Notes under the pieces: model-generated | Seen by the model: only the letters and a program-made list of their open reading frames with translations | What the model was told of the DNA's origin: nothing | Databases searched by the model: none | Part shown: piece by piece, positions 10,701 through 20,900 of the stretch | Layout of the letters: each line of letters begins with the position of its first letter | Position numbering within the stretch: the stretch's first letter is position 1 | Made by a program: the position numbers and the translations under genes | Assembly: GCA_013138735.1 (NCBI GenBank) | Contig: WTCE01000041.1 | Span: 50,868 to 114,867 of the forward strand | Direction: 5' to 3' | Origin: Crocinitomix sp. | Lineage (GTDB): Bacteria > Bacteroidota > Bacteroidia > Flavobacteriales_D > Crocinitomicaceae | DNA length: 64,000 nucleotides

Positions 10701-11227
10701 AAGTTTATGCAGGAGGAATCGCGGCAGATAATAACAAAGCTTTAATTTATATTGGTAAAACGGAGAAGGAACTTCAAACTGTAATCGATTTAGGTGAATT
10801 GGCCAGTGATGCCACTGCTGAAGATAAAAAAGTGTATGAACTAGCAGTGATTAACTCGGTTGGAATCTTAATGGAAGATACCAAAAATGAAATTCAGGAA
10901 TTGGAAGTGTTAATTGGTGTAACGCCAACAAATCCGAAAGAGGCATTACAGCACGGATTAAGAAATGCGCAAAAGATTAACGAAAAAGAAGCATTAATCT
11001 CGTTGTACGGAGAACAAACTGAAAGATTGAGAAAGATTGTTGAAAGCCAAGATTTAGCGACAGATGTAGATAGTGAAATGTATAAGTTTATAGATCTAAA
11101 TGTACGGGCGCAAGGAGCAGTAATTCATAAACATACCACACGAATTAATGATGGATTTGTTGCCTATGCAGGTAAGGATGGAATTAATGCAACAAGAAAA
11201 GATTTATTTGGTTCATTTAACGGTTAA
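7784..11227 (+). CDS. Very large eCIS structural protein of unknown detailed role, with an Ig/cadherin-like insert
   Basis: A 1147-residue protein. The N-terminal ~70 residues (TSTHLNQLRTYLDVQDRLSR, then GMGIVCGLEV) are a pattern I associate with the third large protein of Bacteroidota eCIS operons. Clusters of Cys (SCLGQNC, AECCPDQD, GCPETEDEC, KPCCIDYFPMC) may bind metal. At about residues 805-910 there is a beta-sandwich-like segment starting PPVAKNVYFF and ending FTVVNDRGETDTAC, resembling an Ig/cadherin repeat. The C-terminal 150 residues are helical. No enzymatic motif is visible. It overlaps the preceding gene by 8 bp and is followed after 2 bp by the tape-measure gene. A baseplate-peripheral role is inferred from position. 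Confidence 0.6.
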   Translation: MSNTVTTLADELNNSYPVFEANQLLTSTHLNQLRTYLDVQDRLSRVKLVGMGIVCGLEVSYDSNVISISGGTGVTSQGFLVEIPESNFPKCTLASYFDPENYAPFITEAPTLTGQIPMYELLPSGATEPATLEVINFNDSDFAGFLEDKVVVLFVEFEDIDLESCLGQNCDDRGISRKFTIRRLLLNCDDVDAIIKSGYNIISPQTLDGNFNQRFNQNYAAMPSASLIPHNTLPANFNTAYQSLNTAETLQDRFEVIFPNLALNPLRGLDTLITEAYQRFSPLLQNLISITQINDLQTDFDAFLAECKTNNTVQYYYDFAKDIIKAYNEFFDGAFDLTAECCPDQDAFKRHLVLGKVKAGFGCPETEDECRPKLYRTHFIQSPIYNQQKDKLAEVRNNFKRLVEMISGFQTSHPAIGPLKVTPSDEKQHLLEYRSIPFYYSVAPLFKYWNYNLSKKCRSEWNLGYNADAFDVPNDSSQYPLAFCKDKHNFYRIEGLLNKPHNEIREQLEILKRKYQLEFDVMALKLQKGVAPVSHKANCGIIDIKEDYLQLRNEIIAETKKYSWLLSKFFYFISNASDIMASIFKEGVVVTNQKTHKETPFVGAASDTGLETGGAPDLSIFADVLQSINEVEELVNAMPICIEDFNYDEFKNAFKELQELSFVIAVSFENVIRKFYTGNSIALILMAPLIQNFIERFFLVNFGFIGSIYDLNDILRSHWDVKMKSIYFSYKKRLDAIDNAKLFSNFAKNNPGLEHMAGVPIGGTFIMAYESETSPNVVMDYALHGKPCCIDYFPMCNENAPKYPPVAKNVYFFLNDKIDQGVPVYIDVLEFAIDLNEPTETLDLAEFPVFTTEQQSTMKGIPVRIHSEVLGRAVVEYTSTNNFDLGIDKFEFTVVNDRGETDTACVFVTKAIIGGNIFLTVAKKFDDFFNTANDADGEQVELDDGGLTGPGGAYDYSKELRGHHLNGESELAKVYAGGIAADNNKALIYIGKTEKELQTVIDLGELASDATAEDKKVYELAVINSVGILMEDTKNEIQELEVLIGVTPTNPKEALQHGLRNAQKINEKEALISLYGEQTERLRKIVESQDLATDVDSEMYKFIDLNVRAQGAVIHKHTTRINDGFVAYAGKDGINATRKDLFGSFNG

Positions 11228-11229
11228 TC

Positions 11230-12816
11230 TTGAGCGCCAGCGGTCACATAGTTAAAAAGTTAGCACTTAATTTGGAGATCGATAAAGGGCTTTCCGTTGA
11301 AAATGTTAGAAATAGCATGTTGGATTCGTTAAATGGCCAACTTAAAACGGAATTGAATCATGTAATGGATGAATTATGTGGAGATGGTCAAATGGTGCGG
11401 ATTGATTGTTTAGAATTGGATTTAGGAAATGTAACGCCGCAAAATTTGAATCATGGTTTAATTGAAGAACTGAGGTCTGAATTAAGAAAGGCCGTAGTGA
11501 ATCAATATGGGGATGATATTCGCAAAGCCCAAGCCAATGATCAGCCAGGCACCGAGGGTGGAGTTGAATTAATTACAGAAGTCAGGATTGAAAACGACGT
11601 TCCAGTAGATCGAACTTTAAACAGTTTTGTGTTCTTTTTGGAAACAGGAACATTTCCGTGGTGGGCCACATTACATAGCCTAAAAGAGATTGAGACATAT
11701 GTTACCGAAGATTTATTCATTCAAAAATCTGAAAATCAAACGGCTCATGCACATGCCCTTAAAAAAGTATTACACGTCATAACCGCTAATACACGGGCAA
11801 GAAAAAGGTTTTTCCAGCAATTGCCAACAGCTATTATAATCCAATTTTCAGAACAGTGGTTCGGATCAAAATCAAAACAATATAGTGCTGTAATGCAATG
11901 GCTCCTAATAATTTTTAGACCCATTATACAGCAGAAGGAAACAACGCTCACGAGCTATTTGCACCTAGCGTTCATCAACCAACTCTTGTCAATTCAAAGT
12001 GAAACGAGGCAAAAAGCAGTACATGAAATTATCGCGGGCTTTGTTAAAGAATATCTAGTGATAACTAAAACTTCTTTTTCAAGCAAACAAATCAGTACCC
12101 TTAAAGCGCTGGTATTAAATCAAGAAAAAATAAAGCAGTTGAAAAAGGCGGTCAATAAGCCAAACCAAAAAGAACTAATCGCTTTGGTCATTGCTGAAAT
12201 TCAAACCCATCAAAAAACAAGATCAAAGGCTCCTATCACCGAGTCTGTTAAAAAGCAAGGGGAAAATAAAGTTGAAAGTGAAAAGGAAAGAATCAAAGAA
12301 GAACCTGAACTTTTTGACATAGCGGCCGAGTTTGGCTACGCAGGGGCTGTTATTCTTTGGCCTATGCTCACAACATTTTTCAAAAGCAGGAATCTAATCG
12401 AGGGCAAAGCATTTAAAGATGAAGCTGCACAAGCTAAAGCACTGCAACTTTTAAATTATTTAGTTTCCGGTTTTGATGAATTGCCCGAATTTGAAATGCC
12501 CCTCAATAAAATATTATGCGGCATCCCAATTAAGGAAGTCATTATCTTTGATACAGAATTAACTGAAGATGATAAGACCGAAATCAATGCGCTATTAGAA
12601 CATGTTATCACCAATTGGTCGGTCTTAAAAAATACAACGCCACGCGGTTTGCGCGAAGGGTTTATTTTCCGAAAAGGAGAATTAACAGAGTTTGAAGAAA
12701 GTTGGCTTTTAACCGTGGAACAAAAGGGAATAGACATTATAATGAATAAATTACCATGGGGTTATTCAATGATTAAACTACCATGGATGGATAAAATATT
12801 ACAAGTGCAATGGTAA
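11230..12816 (+). CDS. Contractile injection system tape-measure protein (CIS_TMP, Afp14-like)
   Basis: A 528-residue protein whose N-terminus (SGHIVKKLALNLEID, later DCLELDLGNV) matches the CIS tape-measure family, which sets the length of the sheath/tube. I use TTG at 11230, only 2 bp after the previous stop, because the conserved HIVKK element follows directly and the next in-frame ATG would remove it. The middle is helical, followed by a charged linker (residues ~325-360), and the C-terminal region (LLNYLVSGFDELPEFEMPLNKILCG; W-S-LKNTTPRGLREGFIFRKG) is the usual conserved tail of the family. Its last 7 bp overlap the ATPase gene, indicating translational coupling. Confidence 0.85.
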   Translation: MSASGHIVKKLALNLEIDKGLSVENVRNSMLDSLNGQLKTELNHVMDELCGDGQMVRIDCLELDLGNVTPQNLNHGLIEELRSELRKAVVNQYGDDIRKAQANDQPGTEGGVELITEVRIENDVPVDRTLNSFVFFLETGTFPWWATLHSLKEIETYVTEDLFIQKSENQTAHAHALKKVLHVITANTRARKRFFQQLPTAIIIQFSEQWFGSKSKQYSAVMQWLLIIFRPIIQQKETTLTSYLHLAFINQLLSIQSETRQKAVHEIIAGFVKEYLVITKTSFSSKQISTLKALVLNQEKIKQLKKAVNKPNQKELIALVIAEIQTHQKTRSKAPITESVKKQGENKVESEKERIKEEPELFDIAAEFGYAGAVILWPMLTTFFKSRNLIEGKAFKDEAAQAKALQLLNYLVSGFDELPEFEMPLNKILCGIPIKEVIIFDTELTEDDKTEINALLEHVITNWSVLKNTTPRGLREGFIFRKGELTEFEESWLLTVEQKGIDIIMNKLPWGYSMIKLPWMDKILQVQW

Positions 12817-14162
12817 AAAACGAATCAAATTTAAATGCAAATGCCCTTTCCAAAGAAATGGATTGGTTGGCCGAAGTCCTAGATTGCCGCTTTCAAAATT
12901 ATTTTAAAAATGAAGGAAAATTTGATTCCATTCGAGATGTAAAACCGCTTGCATTTAGGAATCACAAATCAAAATTTGCAGAGTTCATCAAAACCTACGA
13001 TTTGTCATTTGATGAACGAGTTTTGGTCGCTATGGCATTGGCTCCGCATGTTAAACCCGAATTGTTAGATGTTTTTTTTATTCAGAACTCAACTTTTAAT
13101 AGAGGATTTAGTGAGTTTGGGGGAGTAAAAGGATTAAATCATGGCGGATTTTTACCAACCGGTGAAACAATCATGTTCATCTTGGCCGAAAATAAATTAA
13201 AAACGCGCTTTTTATTACATGATTTGTTTGATGGTGCACACTTACTTTCAAAGCTTGGAATTGTTACACTTGAATCGCCTAATTCGGGAGAGCCCTTTTT
13301 AAGTGGGAAGCTTGTTGTTGCTAGAGAATATGTTGAGTTTTTGACAACAGGTAAAAGTCGTAAACCAAATTTTAGTAAAGATTTCCCAGCAAAATTAATC
13401 GATACAGAATTGGAATGGGATGATTTGGTTTTACCCAAAAAATCGCTTGAACAAATTGAGGAAATTCAAACTTGGATCGATCATGGAGAAACATTATTGG
13501 ACGATTGGGGATTGAGAAAAAAGATCAGACCTGGTATGCGTGCTTTATTCCACGGACCTCCTGGGACAGGTAAAACAATGACATCCTGTTTGTTGGGGAA
13601 ATTAACGGGTAGAGATGTTTATCGCATAGACCTTTCAATGGTCATTTCAAAATATATTGGTGAAACCGAAGAGAATTTAGGAAAAGTATTCAACCAAGCA
13701 GAAAATAAAAATTGGATCCTATTTTTTGATGAAGCAGATGCGCTTTTTGGATCCAGAATACAAACCGAGTCTTCCAATGATATGTTCGCCAATCAGCAAG
13801 TGTCGTATTTATTGCAGCGAATTGAGGATTTTAATGGTGTAGTTATTCTTTCATCCAATATGAAAAGTAATATCGATAAAGCTTTTATTCGACGTTTCGA
13901 AACAATGGTGCATTTTGGTACGCCAGGTTATGCCGAAAGGTTAAAACTTTGGCAAAAAGGTTTCTCTCTTGAAACCGTTTTAGAGGATGCCGTAGATCTG
14001 CCGAAAATTGCAAAACAATATGAATTAACAGGTGGTGTCATCATGAATATTGTGCGATTTGCTTCCTTAATGGCTTTGAAACGAGGAACCAATATCATTA
14101 AACTGGCGGATTTGATCTTAGGCATTCGAAGAGAATTTTTGAAAGAGGGCAAAACGTTATAA
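12810..14162 (+). CDS. AAA+ ATPase of the eCIS (Afp15-like)
   Basis: A 450-residue AAA+ protein. Walker A is GPPGTGKT at residues 249-256 and Walker B ILFFDEADALFGSR with Asp307-Glu308. A sensor-1 Asn lies in VVILSSN and an arginine-finger-like RRFE follows. The N-terminal ~230 residues are family specific. eCIS loci carry one such ATPase, thought to help assembly or recruitment of particle parts; it has no membrane segment, so it acts in the cytoplasm. It overlaps the tape-measure gene by 7 bp and is the last gene of the structural operon; 111 bp separate it from the next gene. Confidence 0.92.
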   Translation: MVKNESNLNANALSKEMDWLAEVLDCRFQNYFKNEGKFDSIRDVKPLAFRNHKSKFAEFIKTYDLSFDERVLVAMALAPHVKPELLDVFFIQNSTFNRGFSEFGGVKGLNHGGFLPTGETIMFILAENKLKTRFLLHDLFDGAHLLSKLGIVTLESPNSGEPFLSGKLVVAREYVEFLTTGKSRKPNFSKDFPAKLIDTELEWDDLVLPKKSLEQIEEIQTWIDHGETLLDDWGLRKKIRPGMRALFHGPPGTGKTMTSCLLGKLTGRDVYRIDLSMVISKYIGETEENLGKVFNQAENKNWILFFDEADALFGSRIQTESSNDMFANQQVSYLLQRIEDFNGVVILSSNMKSNIDKAFIRRFETMVHFGTPGYAERLKLWQKGFSLETVLEDAVDLPKIAKQYELTGGVIMNIVRFASLMALKRGTNIIKLADLILGIRREFLKEGKTL

Positions 14163-14273
14163 TTTCAACTTAAACGAAGCTTTATTGTAGAACTTTGGAC
14201 TGAAAAGTCTCATCTAAATTCTTTTATGTAACTTGCGTATACCCTGTTATTTTTAACCAATTGATTTTTAGAC

Positions 14274-17200
14274 ATGATTAATCTAAAAGCTCACCTTCTT
14301 GCAATTGTGACGTTAGTGTCATTTTTTTCCCACGGGCAAGCATTAACAAACGAGGGAACCGATTTCTATGTTGCATTTACTGAAATGTATGATCACGAAT
14401 CGGCACTATTCGAAATAAATATTTCATCTCGATATGCCGCCTCTGGAACCATTGAAATTTTTGGGACACCTTTTGTTGAGCTCTTTACGGTAGTTCCTGG
14501 TATTGTAACATCAGTTACCATTCCATCTGCCTATGCCAACATTATTATTTCCGAAACTGTAATTGAAAGGGCCATTCATGTCACTTCAGATTTGAACATA
14601 GCCGTGTATGCTTCAACCTTCCATAATTACCGGTCTGAAGCAACGGTGGTTTTACCTGTTGCAACAATAGGTTCACATTATTTGGTTACAACAATGCCAA
14701 CTGTTTTAAATGGAGGGAATTGGTGGCAATCAGAATTTACAGTTGTTGCTGGAGATGCACCTTGTGATATTACGATTATTCCCAGTGCTACTACTGAAAC
14801 AGGTGCTCTTGCGGGTGTGCCAATCGCTGTACATTTAGAACCTGGAGAATTATATATGGTGCAGGGCGCTATTGGTTCAGCATCTGATATGACTGGAACA
14901 GAAGTATATGCGGATAATGATGAAGATAGGTTTGCAATTTATAATGGACACATTTGGCAATGGGGCGGAGATTGTGGAAGTATGACGGCCGATCCTTTGT
15001 TTGAAGTTGCTTATCCAACAACTTCTTGGGGACGCGATTACGTCATGACTTTAACACAAGAACAAAGCGAAAATGGCTTCCGAATTGTAGCCTTAAATGA
15101 TGGGACAACATTTGATATTGATGGCGTACCAGGCGGAGTTACTTTGGACGCTGGAGATGTATACGAATCAACATTTACTGAAGAAGCTTTATTAATAGAA
15201 GCAAGCGGACCAATAGGAATGATCCAAACTATGCTTACTGGAACCTGTGTAGGTAACGGAGATCCTTCAATGGTTGTTCTAAATTCAAATGAACAAATGT
15301 ATTTAGATACCATTGTTTTTTATGCAGTAGACTATAATGACATTGAAGCCAACTATATCAATATTGTAACAAGAACCCCAGATATTGGAACAATTGAGGT
15401 GGATGATACACCACTTTTAGATTGGACGGAATTGCCTGCCGATCCAGCCTTTTCTTATAAGATTTTTGAAATAGATACAGGTTCGCATAAAATTGAAACC
15501 TCTGGTTGTGGTTTCTTGGCGTATACCTATGGAGTGAAATATGCCGAGAGCTATTTTTATGCCGCTGGAGTAAGGTTGAATTCTATTTCTGACACAATCG
15601 AAATTGAAAACTTAAATGCATTTGATTTATGCGATAATGATACTATTCAGTTTACTTCCATAACATCAGGAGGAATAGTGGTGGACTTTGATTGGGATTT
15701 TGGAGATGGTTTTGGTTCGGATGAAGAAAATCCAATTCATATTTATTCAGAAAATGGGGAATATGATGTTTCTTTAATCGTAACTTATCTTTGCTCGGCC
15801 GATACAATTTATACCACAATTGATGTTTATAATTCTCCCGAGATTGAGGAAACCGTCACAGATATAACCTGCTTTGATTATAATAATGGTAGCGTATCAA
15901 TAATTGTAACGGAAGGTACTCCGGAATTTGAATATGAATGGGGTCATGGTCCAACCGTACCAGATTTGGATGGCTTAGCTCCAGGAACATATTATTTGAT
16001 TGTGACTGATGAAAATGGATGTGTAGATTCCATTGCCGTTGAAATTACTGAACCACCCGCTATTCCAATTTTTATAGATCCAGCTGGACCTTTTTTTCCG
16101 CCTGATGGAGATCAAGATTTAACTGCGGGTCCTCTAGGTGGAACTTGGTCATCCGACTGTGGTGGCTGTATTGACCCTGTTACGGGCGTTTTTGATCCTG
16201 TGGCTTCTGGTCCTGGTTTTTGGGAGGTTTGTTATACTGTAACTGTTGATCCTTGTGATACAACATTGTGCATTGAAATTTTAGTAGATACCAATTGTGC
16301 AATGGTCATTATTTCAAATGAACCAACCTGCTTTGGTTTTAGTGATGGTTCATTCACCGTCAACGTTTCTGGCGGCGCTGGCGATATCACATTCGAGTTA
16401 ACAGATGCTGATGGAGTATTGGTGAATGTGGATAATTCGAACACCGCCAATAGCTTGTCTGAAGGATGGTATTATATTAATGTGACTGATTTGGTTTGTG
16501 AGTTTGAAGATTCAATTTATATTGGACAACCGGCCGACATGACCATTGATATAGATATTACGGATCCACTTTGTTTTGGTGATTTAACTGGATTTGTAAT
16601 TGTTGATACGATTATGAATAATACAGGTCCTTATGACGAAATTTCTTATTTCTGGAATCCTTTGCCAGATGGTAACACAAACGGACTTGGTGAAAATTCA
16701 ATGTCAGGCGCTGGAGCAGGAACGTATAATTTATTAATCAATGATGCCAATGGATGTTCTCAAACTATTGATTTTACAATCAATGAACCGCCGAAACTAG
16801 AATTTGCAGAATTTGGATTTGAACCAGCTTTATGTCGCTTGTATGGATATCAATCGGGCAATGGAGTTGTTTTTGCATCAGCTTTTGGAGGTGTTCCTGA
16901 TTATGATTATGAATGGCTCAACGTTTATGATTTGAGTACAAGTGATAATTCTACTTGGGGTGGCTTAAATCCGGGGCTTTATGAAATAACCGTAACAGAT
17001 GACAACGGATGTACCTTAGTCGATTATATTGATTTGGATTCAATTAATCCAATTGCAAAATTCTCAATTACTTCACCGCAATTTTTAACAGAAGGAGTTT
17101 GTGAAGGAACTTCCGTAGTTGAAATTCATGTCGAAAATCAATCCGAAAATTTTGCACAAGAAAGTGATCCATTATCAGATACAACCTTTCACTGGAATTT

Positions 17201-17642
17201 TGATTTGCAAGCAGAGGGATGGATTATAACGCATGATTATTTTGAAACCTATGACAGGTCTTATGTTGATTCTGGAACTTATAATATTTGTTTAGTAGCT
17301 GTTAATAAAAATGGCTGTGTGGATACGGCTTGTAAGCCAATGATAGTATTTGATAAACCAGTTTTGGTCACACCAAATATTTTTACACCAGGAGGCAATG
17401 ATGCAATTAACAATACTTTCTTTTTTCCAAATACCGCGATTATAGAATTCAATTGTGTGGTAGTTAATCGTTGGGGCAGAAAAGTATTTGAGTTCACAGA
17501 CATCAATCAACAATGGGACGGAACCGATTTAAATGGAGATCCGTGCACCAATGGCGTTTATTTTTACACCTACACTGCCAAGTCAACTAACGGTGATGAA
17601 TTTGCAGGACAAGGAAACGTACAAATTATGACAAGCGAATAG
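14274..17642 (+). CDS. T9SS-exported surface protein: IgGFc-binding-like N-terminus, PKD, SprB-like repeats, CHU_C-type sorting domain
   Basis: A 1122-residue secreted protein. Residues 1-23 form a signal peptide (LLAIVTLVSFFSHGQA). Residues ~25-430 resemble the IgGFc-binding N-terminal domain (GTDFYVAFTEMY, later VVLPVATIGSHYLVTT). A PKD domain follows at ~480-525 (FDWDFGDGFG ... YDVSLIVTY). Then come SprB-type repeats with the pattern C-F-x-x-x-x-G-S ... APGTYYLIVTDENGC, and finally an ~85-residue gliding-motility C-terminal domain (NIFTPGGNDAINNTF ... VNRWGRKVFEF ... NGVYFYTY), the type B T9SS sorting signal. It is likely an adhesin anchored at or released from the cell surface. It lies between eCIS structural and effector genes but has its own export route, so it may not be part of the particle. 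Confidence 0.88.
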   Translation: MINLKAHLLAIVTLVSFFSHGQALTNEGTDFYVAFTEMYDHESALFEINISSRYAASGTIEIFGTPFVELFTVVPGIVTSVTIPSAYANIIISETVIERAIHVTSDLNIAVYASTFHNYRSEATVVLPVATIGSHYLVTTMPTVLNGGNWWQSEFTVVAGDAPCDITIIPSATTETGALAGVPIAVHLEPGELYMVQGAIGSASDMTGTEVYADNDEDRFAIYNGHIWQWGGDCGSMTADPLFEVAYPTTSWGRDYVMTLTQEQSENGFRIVALNDGTTFDIDGVPGGVTLDAGDVYESTFTEEALLIEASGPIGMIQTMLTGTCVGNGDPSMVVLNSNEQMYLDTIVFYAVDYNDIEANYINIVTRTPDIGTIEVDDTPLLDWTELPADPAFSYKIFEIDTGSHKIETSGCGFLAYTYGVKYAESYFYAAGVRLNSISDTIEIENLNAFDLCDNDTIQFTSITSGGIVVDFDWDFGDGFGSDEENPIHIYSENGEYDVSLIVTYLCSADTIYTTIDVYNSPEIEETVTDITCFDYNNGSVSIIVTEGTPEFEYEWGHGPTVPDLDGLAPGTYYLIVTDENGCVDSIAVEITEPPAIPIFIDPAGPFFPPDGDQDLTAGPLGGTWSSDCGGCIDPVTGVFDPVASGPGFWEVCYTVTVDPCDTTLCIEILVDTNCAMVIISNEPTCFGFSDGSFTVNVSGGAGDITFELTDADGVLVNVDNSNTANSLSEGWYYINVTDLVCEFEDSIYIGQPADMTIDIDITDPLCFGDLTGFVIVDTIMNNTGPYDEISYFWNPLPDGNTNGLGENSMSGAGAGTYNLLINDANGCSQTIDFTINEPPKLEFAEFGFEPALCRLYGYQSGNGVVFASAFGGVPDYDYEWLNVYDLSTSDNSTWGGLNPGLYEITVTDDNGCTLVDYIDLDSINPIAKFSITSPQFLTEGVCEGTSVVEIHVENQSENFAQESDPLSDTTFHWNFDLQAEGWIITHDYFETYDRSYVDSGTYNICLVAVNKNGCVDTACKPMIVFDKPVLVTPNIFTPGGNDAINNTFFFPNTAIIEFNCVVVNRWGRKVFEFTDINQQWDGTDLNGDPCTNGVYFYTYTAKSTNGDEFAGQGNVQIMTSE

Positions 17643-17823
17643 AAATCAAAATACGCTTCTCCGCTCAGTAAACCTTTTGAATAATTTGCTCGCGATAATT
17701 ATCGGGACTGAGTCAGGTGTGTTTTCCATTTTGTGAAGCCTCAATTTCCTGACTATGATCCTTTAACAGTCAGTGTTTCAAAATAATTCCGTATATTTAA
17801 CTACATAGATTAACCCAAACAAT

Positions 17824-17937
17824 CTGTCTCAACAAACTAAAATAGCGAAACCAATCAGTGCTTCTTCAAGAGCAATTGCGCAAATTCAACGAAAAAAAAA
17901 CGCAAAAGCCCAACAAGCAAATGAAAGCAAATCCAAA
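17824..17937 (+). other. N-terminal coding extension of effector 1, probable CTG start at 17824
   Basis: The reading frame of the giant effector stays open upstream of its first ATG to a TAG at 17806-17808. The 38 codons from CTG 17824 line up with the same stretch in front of effector 2 (from CTG 26378). Of 15 codons that differ, 11 changes are synonymous and 4 conservative (for example I/V, K/Q), which is the pattern of protein-coding selection. Upstream of the CTG the two copies differ by a 1-nt indel, so coding should begin at or close to it. The predicted peptide is basic (KIAKPISASSRAIAQ, then QRKKN), as expected for an N-terminal loading signal. No ATG, GTG or TTG precedes it in frame. 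Confidence 0.65.
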
Positions 17938-20900
17938 ATGAACATTTTGGATTCGGTAAAAGGTGGTGCAATTCAACCCAAATTAAAAATTGGCGAACCG
18001 AATGACAAGTTTGAGATAGAAGCCGATCAAATGGCCGATCAAGTAATGCGGATGCCAGCAGCGGGTGTTAATGATAGCCCTGGTGCAGCTATAGGTCAGC
18101 AAAATAGCGTGCAACGTAAATGTACCTCTTGCGAAGGAAATGAATTGAATACTGAGGAAATTGAGATGCCAAGCGTGCAGCTTTCTGTTGCAGAAATTAC
18201 TGCAGTAAATCCCATTCAGCCAAAGTCAGATGTGACGATTGATACAAGTTCATCCGCTAAAAATCAAACAAAAGATTCTAGTTTAAGATCAATGCCGTCC
18301 ATTACTAAAATGCGACCAACAGTCCAACGTAAACCCGAAGACGAAGATATTTTACAAAAAGAAGGAAACGAAAATTCAGGACGGGGCCCACCCATGGGCG
18401 ATTTCTCGTCAAAATTAAATCAATCAAAGGGAAGCGGTCAGCCTATGGATAGTGCAACCAATTCTTTTATGAGTTCCCGTTTTGGTGCGGATTTTAGTGA
18501 TGTAAAAATTCATACGGGCAGTGATGCTTCTAGTATGAGTGATTCCATAAGCGCTAAAGCATTCACCCATCAAAATAACGTATATTTTAATCAAGGGCAA
18601 TATCAGCCTAATTCTAACGAAGGCAAAACTTTGTTGGCGCATGAACTAACGCACACCATTCAACAAGGATCGGTAGGTCAATACGTGCAAGCCAAATTAG
18701 AAATTGGTTCGTCAAATGATAGTTTTGAGCAAGAAGCCGATCAAATGGCAGATCATGTCATGCGCAAATGTGCGACCTGTGAGGAAGAATCAGTACAACG
18801 CAAATGTTCGACTTGCGAAGAGGAAAGTGTTCAACGTAAATGTTCTAAATGCGGTGAAAAAGAAGAACTTCAGAGAAAACCAAAACAAATTTCAAGAGGC
18901 CCACCAGCCATCCAACGATATAGTTGGTCAGATTTCACAAGTGACGTGAGTAGCGTAGCTAGTTCAGCATATGACACCGTTGCGGGAGTGGCGAGTGATG
19001 CGGTTGATTTGGCTGGCGAAGCAATTGGTATGGCCGTTGATTTTGGGAGAAGGGCGTATCGAAAAGTTAGGGATATTGCAGCTACAGTTGTCGGTTTCGT
19101 ATCGGATGCAGCAGAATGGCTATGGGATAAAATTGGTCAAGCTGCTAATTGGGCATGGGACAGAATTGTAGAATTTGCTGACAATGTTATTAATAAATTA
19201 AAACAGGCTTGGGCATTTGCTCAACGTGTTGCAAGAACGTTAGGTGGATTTATTACTTTCCAAAATGGAGTTTTAACAATTACAGGACCTGATTTAACAC
19301 TTTGTCCGGAAATGACCATTCCTCTTATTGACTTTGATGTCGATTTACAATTTTATTTGCCACTTGGTTTTGTTTATATGGGAGACCATATCACATTTAT
19401 AGGAATGCCAGGTGTTACTATAGGTGTTTCTCAAGAATTGAATATTCATTTTGGACCATGTAATTTAAGTAATACATCTTTAGAGGTTGATATTTTAGGC
19501 GCATCTACAACTATTGCCGCCGAACTTGACTTTAACGCCGGGCTTTCTATTGGTGCAGAAATTCGTGCTGGAGGAGTCGTTACGGGAGGTGCATTCCTTC
19601 AAATGCCTTATGGAGGTCCAAGATTATATATACCATCCGTTTCAGTAGAAGCTGGTGGCGCAGGTGGTGTAGATGGAACGGTAATGGTTGGAAAGCATTT
19701 AAGTTTTAGTGCTACAACAGGATTATTTACTGGGACCACTTTAAACGCCAATGATGATACCAATATTGGGCTAGATGCTGGAATGGACTTTTCAGCTTAT
19801 GCTGCTGTGTCTTTATTAGGACAAAATTTATGCAGGTTCGATTATCCGTTGTGGGAAAAGCGATTCCAAGCTGCAGCAAATTTTAATTATGACTTTGGAT
19901 TGCGTTTTCCACCATTCGGTTTGCCAGGAGTTCTGCCGAGTTTTAGTTTAAACAATTTTAGCGGAGTGCCGTATGATCAAGTTCCTGAACCGTATGAAAA
20001 TCCAGGAGCGAATCAAGATTGTCCGTTATGCGACGTATTTCATTCCCTAGGGCTCATGCCTATGCAACGAGGAGTGCAATGGACAGGGCATCCTGAACCA
20101 GCATGGGGCGGACCTTTATTTGCTTATCCGAAACAACCTCAAAGTCTTGCTAGCGGAGCGAAATGTCGAGGTGCGTGTGGCCCAGATTGTGATCCAAATG
20201 CCTGTACCGCTCCAGAAGATAAATATGTATGTGAAAATACAGGGACTTCACATATCTGGCATCTATATCCTCAATACACAGACTGCAATACACATACTGC
20301 GTGTAGACAACATGACCATTGTTATGATTGGTGCGCTGCGGGTGGTGAAATTGGAATTGTAGGTCCATGTCACCGTTGGTGTGATTTGGAATGTGCATGC
20401 GATTATTCAGCACCAAACTGTGTTGATTGGGCAAGAGGAAATGGAGCGAGTGATGGAACAATGCCATTCTCAGAACCTCCTTCAACTATAGTAGGTTGTA
20501 GAGGCGGTTGTCCTGTAAACATAGCGGCAGATGGCGAAGAGCCGCACTACCGACTTTGCTTGCCAGAATTTGAACTCATGGAACGTCAGAATTTTCACGA
20601 ATCTTGGCAAAAAGAAACGGGTAGAACCAACCTTTATAAAACCTTTGTTGAGGTACCATATATTATTGGACTTTGGTTGGGCGTTGATGCCGAGGCAAGT
20701 GCCAAAGCAGAAGTTATGGCAGGCCTAGGGCCATTAACATTGAGAAATGTTTGTATGGATGTGGATCCAGTGAGTGGGATTTATGCTGGAACAGCAACAC
20801 TTAACGCGGTTATTGATTTATTAGGATCGCTTGAACTAACAGGACAGGTGCACGGTTGGGCTGCTGATTTCGCTTGCTTCTTAAAGGTGTTAGAATTAAC

